Shown: positions 8,335 to 10,118 of the stretch, piece by piece
Layout: every line of letters starts with the position of its first letter
How positions within the stretch are numbered: position 1 is the stretch's first letter
NCBI GenBank assembly: GCA_022592445.1
Contig: JABYQR010000729.1
Location: forward strand, 1 to 10,118
Source: Cytidiella melzeri
Taxonomy: Eukaryota; Basidiomycota; Agaricomycetes; Polyporales; Irpicaceae
DNA length: 10,118 bases
Direction: 5' to 3'
Notes under the pieces: generated by a model
Database searches by the model: none
What the model was told of the DNA's origin: nothing
What the model saw: only the letters and a program-made list of their open reading frames with translations
Translations under genes and position numbers: made by a program

Positions 8335-8494
8335 TATTGTTCTTTCCCTATTGTTCTCTTTATGGAAGGATGTTCTCACAGGTGTGGGAATGGAATACAA
8401 TAGTTGGTCTCCTTTTAGATAGATTCTCTCACGGTAGAGTTCTTGGCAAGGTCTAGATAGCTATTGTTCTCCTTTAGGTAGTTCTTTTGTTCTT
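8335..8494 (+). repeat. T-rich TATTGTTCT repeats in U3
   Basis: TATTGTTCT occurs at 8335, 8349 and 8462, with relatives near 8485 (TTTTGTTCTTC) and a repeated CTCCTTTTAGATAG / CTCCTTTAGGTAG pair at about 8410 and 8470. The block separates the CRE cluster from the core promoter. Confidence 0.5.
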
Positions 8495-8555
8495 CGTTCC
8501 ATGGCTTCTTGCAAAGCCTGCCCTCAACATGGTCTGTGCGCAGGTCCCTGAAGTC

Positions 8556-8563
8556 TATATAAG
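8556..8563 (+). promoter_or_regulatory. TATA box of the LTR promoter driving copy 2
   Basis: TATATAAG lies 34 nt before the first base of ATCTCGACCT (8590), a normal TATA-to-start distance. The context CTGAAGTC-TATATA is conserved in the inverted left arm. Confidence 0.7.
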
Positions 8564-8589
8564 CAGCTACATGTACGCTCCTAGCCCCC

Positions 8590-8599
8590 ATCTCGACCT
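8590..8599 (+). other. predicted RNA 5' end and self-primer
   Basis: ATCTCGACCT is the exact reverse complement of AGGTCGAGAT at 8802-8811, directly inside the LTR. Self-primed elements such as Tf1 fold the first ~11 nt of their RNA onto the primer-binding site and cleave it there to prime minus-strand DNA. Placement at the expected start distance from the TATA box supports the same role here. Confidence 0.65.
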
Positions 8600-8634
8600 C
8601 TTGGTCTTTACTGGGCTAGGTAAGCACACCCCTC

Positions 8635-8658
8635 TTGTACTACATAGCGGTAGTACAA
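8635..8658 (+). other. 9-bp stem, 6-nt loop hairpin in the leader
   Basis: TTGTACTAC (8635-8643) and GTAGTACAA (8650-8658) pair perfectly around ATAGCG. The left arm retains the hairpin with one extra base in one side. It could expose the RNA 5' end for self-priming or modulate splicing; this is inference. Confidence 0.6.
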
Positions 8659-8684
8659 TGCTAACTTGGTCTTTACTGGGCTAG
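8658..8684 (+). CDS. 8-codon upstream ORF, sole leader ATG
   Basis: ATG 8658 opens eight codons (MLTWSLLG) ending at TAG 8682-8684. It is the only ATG between the predicted RNA start and gag. If transcripts are unspliced it could act as an upstream ORF; if the 65-nt intron is removed it disappears. No product is implied. Confidence 0.25.
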   Translation: MLTWSLLG

Positions 8685-8801
8685 ATTTCTGAATAAGTTG
8701 ATAGCTGGTGAACGCATTGTGCTTCACGCCTGCCACCACCTCCTCGTCGACATCCACATCGTGTCCCTGTTTGTCACGTCGAGCCCTGTCTCCGTGTCAT
8801 T

Positions 8802-8811
8802 AGGTCGAGAT
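8802..8811 (+). other. primer-binding site of copy 2, complementary to the element's own RNA start
   Basis: AGGTCGAGAT lies two bases (TT) after the LTR end CA at 8799. All 10 bases pair with 8590-8599. It lacks the TGG start of tRNA-primed sites. Confidence 0.7.
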
Positions 8812-8928
8812 CGTTGTGTAACCCCTGGGTTTATATCTCCTCCCCCACCGTTTACAAAAGTTTATTCCTGTTTGACGAGTACGTCTCCGGTCTCATCATA
8901 CCGTTGAGCTACCACTTACGTCGACCGT

Positions 8929-9681
8929 TTGAACCCCCTGCGTTGTCTAGTGCCTAAGGACACGCGCACCCGTTTGTCTAAGGACCTCACTACCAACGAG
9001 CCTCAGCTCAAGAGGTGCCTCCCGCCTTCCTTCTTTGACGCTCTCGCTGCCAAGCGAAAGAGCGGTCAACCTCATCGCTGGTCTGACAAAGACCTGGTCG
9101 CCGTTGCCGACTACGTCTCCAAGAAACCGCCAGTGAAAGGCATCACTCTCACCGTCCCCTCGTACGAGGAAAATCGACAACTTCGCGCTTCTGCCAGAGC
9201 ATACGGAGAACGCGTTGCCGAAGAACGTGCTCGCACCTTAGCAGAGCAACGTATCCACAAGCCCACACTCTCTGAGCGGCTTTCCAAGCTCCCTGCACCC
9301 ACTCCCGCTCCCGCTGCACCAAAACCGGTACTCCTTGATTTCAAAAAGTTGTCATCAGTCGACCTCATAGGCATCTTCAAGCCTAAGCTCACCGCTGTCC
9401 ACACACGACTACAAGCTCTCACTGAGCTTCAAGAACTTCTCCATTGCGCGGACCCCGACCACCGCCGCGCTCTGCTTCACCTCGTCAATAAAGTCAACCG
9501 CTTCCTCAATCGACTTGACGAACTCGCGCCAGTCACAGCAGACCGCGAGTGGCAACTTCTAGACTGGGGTTGCAAGGCAATTGGGAAGATCTCGTTTAAA
9601 CAGCTTCGCAAGAATTATAGCAAAGTTCTTGCCCAGCTTAACATAGTCAATAGAGATAGCTACTTCGACTGGATTAGATAG
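8929..9681 (+). CDS. ORF0, leader-encoded protein of unknown function, no AUG
   Basis: The frame is open from 8908, after TGA 8905-8907, to TAG 9679-9681 with no methionine codon. TTG 8929 and CTG 8938 are candidate non-AUG starts; the start is not settled. The product from 8929 is 250 residues: a basic N-terminal part (1-80), a charged helical segment (81-110), a Pro/Ala linker (121-133), and a helical C-terminal domain (135-250) with REWQLLDWG at 206-214, KAIG and ISFK. No signal peptide, membrane segment or known catalytic motif is seen. Copy 1 has the homologue, with many synonymous differences (CAG/CAA, CTG/CTT, CTG/CTA, GAT/GAC within QLLD), which argues for a real protein. The codon aligned with ATG 331 of copy 1 is AGG (9013-9015), one base from ATG, so loss of a start in this copy is possible. 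Confidence 0.72.
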   Translation: MNPLRCLVPKDTRTRLSKDLTTNEPQLKRCLPPSFFDALAAKRKSGQPHRWSDKDLVAVADYVSKKPPVKGITLTVPSYEENRQLRASARAYGERVAEERARTLAEQRIHKPTLSERLSKLPAPTPAPAAPKPVLLDFKKLSSVDLIGIFKPKLTAVHTRLQALTELQELLHCADPDHRRALLHLVNKVNRFLNRLDELAPVTADREWQLLDWGCKAIGKISFKQLRKNYSKVLAQLNIVNRDSYFDWIR

Positions 9682-9799
9682 TCCAGAAAGTTTTGCCTGC
9701 CACAATTTGTGATAATTGCATCCACTTCTTTGATTCGAGAGCGCGGTCACAGACGACCACTTCTACTAAGAAAATCGACGACTCATCACCAAAGAAGAC
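9682..9799 (+). other. spacer between ORF0 and gag of copy 2
   Basis: These 118 nt have no ATG and no recognised signal. Together with the preceding leader, 8661-9799 is free of plus-strand ATG. The copy 1 spacer is longer (297 nt). Confidence 0.6.
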
Positions 9800-10118
9800 A
9801 TGGACCCCAACCAGCCCGCTGCCCCTGCTGCTCCAGCTGCCCCAGTTGCCAATTTGAGCCAGCAAGACGTCCTAAATATACTGGGCGTCCTGTCACAAGG
9901 ATGATTGACCTCACCAATCAAGTGGCTGCTTTGGCAGCCGTTCAGGCACCAGCCGTGCCGCGGCCACGCATACGTCCCGAGAACGGAGTATTGTCGAGAA
10001 GCCCGTCTCGTTTAAGGGAAAAACGTCGTCAGAAGCCAGGCTCTTCCGACACGCGTTCATCGTCTGGGCGCAGAATCAGGGCAAAGCATTCTTCCAGCAG
10101 GATGCCCAAGGACAAGTC
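9800..10118 (+). pseudogene. gag: gag of copy 2, N-terminal part, two frame breaks, cut by window end
   Basis: ATG 9800 in ACATGGACC is the first ATG after the leader. The first 34 codons are Ala/Pro-rich and then helical (LSQQDVLNILGVLSQG), ending at TGA 9902. The sequence continues in a second frame from 9901 (MIDLTNQVAALAAVQAP) and in a third from about 9990 (VEKPVSFKG, SEARLFRHAFIVWAQNQG), which matches copy 1 and continues open to the window end. Both changes are of the one-base-deletion type. It would be the capsid precursor. Whether the breaks are real or errors is open, as the adjoining ORF0 has none. Confidence 0.75.

Larger units (their letters stand above)
8601..8684 (+). repeat. 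exact 19-bp direct repeat in R/U5
   Basis: TTGGTCTTTACTGGGCTAG occurs at 8601-8619 and identically at 8666-8684, 65 bp apart. Diverged inverted versions are at 6130 and 6063 in the left arm. The two copies bracket the predicted intron exactly. Confidence 0.85.
8620..8684 (+). other. possible 65-nt intron in the leader
   Basis: The donor GTAAGC at 8620, branch-like GCTAAC at 8660-8665 and acceptor CTAG ending at 8684 fit fungal spacing (19 nt from branch to AG). Splicing would remove the hairpin and the only ATG (8658) in the leader, and would join the two 19-bp repeats. The left arm keeps TACTAAC but not the donor. An intron inside transcribed LTR sequence would be lost if spliced RNA were reverse-transcribed, so the genomic RNA would have to remain unspliced. 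Confidence 0.4.
5930..8799 (+). repeat. candidate giant LTR with long inverted termini (3' LTR of copy 1, 5' LTR of copy 2)
   Basis: Left boundary: polypurine tract, then AA, then TGACA. Right boundary: TGTCA, then TT, then the primer-binding site of copy 2. The ends AATGACA and TGTCATT are mutually inverted, as in retroviral-type cDNA before integrase trims two bases. Both flanking elements point the same way, so a single segment serving both is the simplest reading. It is far longer than usual fungal LTRs of a few hundred bases, and its first and last ~300 bp are inverted copies. The alternative is that two LTRs of different elements flank unrelated sequence; I see no second LTR boundary inside, but cannot exclude one. 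Confidence 0.55.
8500..8799 (-). repeat. right arm of ~300-bp inverted repeat (U3 end, R and U5)
   Basis: This is the inverted partner of 5930-6247. It carries the core promoter and the predicted RNA start of copy 2. Similarity fades upstream of about 8500, where the two arms diverge completely. Confidence 0.9.
8802..10118 (+). mobile_element. Ty3/gypsy-type retrotransposon copy 2, internal region, truncated by window end
   Basis: Primer-binding site, AUG-free leader, intact ORF0 and gag start appear in the same order as copy 1 and on the same strand. Protein-level similarity to copy 1 is clear (REWQLLDWG, VEKPVSFKG), so pol should follow beyond the window. It looks younger in ORF0 (250 open codons) but gag has two frame breaks. 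Confidence 0.88.

Noticed and set aside
5930..8799. DNA transposon with long terminal inverted repeats nested between two elements
   Set aside because: Its ends coincide exactly with a polypurine tract on one side and a primer-binding site on the other, its right arm contains the promoter and self-primer for copy 2, there is no transposase, and no clear target-site duplication flanks it (TAA left, TTA right, which is inverted, not direct).
8929..9422. Minus-strand open frames opposite ORF0
   Set aside because: They are shadows of ORF0; only the plus frame is conserved with synonymous changes between copies.

Overview
This window looks like a repeat-rich stretch of a fungal nuclear genome, most likely a basidiomycete of the Agaricomycetes. 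The evidence is a Ty3/gypsy (Metaviridae) pol with fungal-type RT, RNase H and integrase motifs, short GT-AG introns of about 60 nt with fungal branch-point sequences, and no bacterial gene organisation. The species cannot be named from the sequence.

Layout. Positions 1-73 are the last bases of a 5' LTR. Positions 74-5927 are the internal region of retroelement copy 1: primer-binding site (76-85), a long leader with an extra upstream reading frame that I call ORF0 (about 247-990), gag (1288 to about 2490), then protease, reverse transcriptase, RNase H and integrase (to about 5880), and a polypurine tract (5918-5926). Every protein of copy 1 is broken by single-base frameshifts. Positions 5930-8799 lie between the polypurine tract of copy 1 and the primer-binding site of a second, same-strand element, and begin and end as an LTR should (AA|TG...CA|TT). 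The segment is unusually long (2,870 bp). Its first and last ~300 bp are inverted copies of each other, and its middle holds a pyrimidine-rich tandem repeat and a possible small intron-containing gene. Positions 8802-10118 start copy 2: primer-binding site, an intact 250-codon ORF0, and the first part of gag, running off the window.

How the parts fit together. The right end of the LTR has a TATA box (8556-8563). A 10-nt sequence 34 nt downstream (8590-8599), where the RNA should start, is exactly complementary to the 10 nt just inside the element (8802-8811). This is the arrangement expected for an element that primes reverse transcription with the 5' end of its own RNA, as Tf1 of fission yeast does, instead of with a tRNA. 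From the LTR to the gag start codon both copies are almost free of ATG (none in 8661-9799; one in 74-1287), yet this leader contains ORF0, whose two copies differ by many synonymous changes. A plausible 65-nt intron (8620-8684) would remove the only remaining upstream ATG. ORF0 therefore appears to be protein-coding but lacks an AUG in copy 2. This combination (self-priming signature, AUG-depleted leader with ORF0, and an LTR with long inverted termini and divergent promoters) is the most unusual content here.

The frameshifts in copy 1 and in the gag of copy 2 are nearly all single-base deletions, several in homopolymers. Part of the apparent decay may therefore be sequencing or assembly error.
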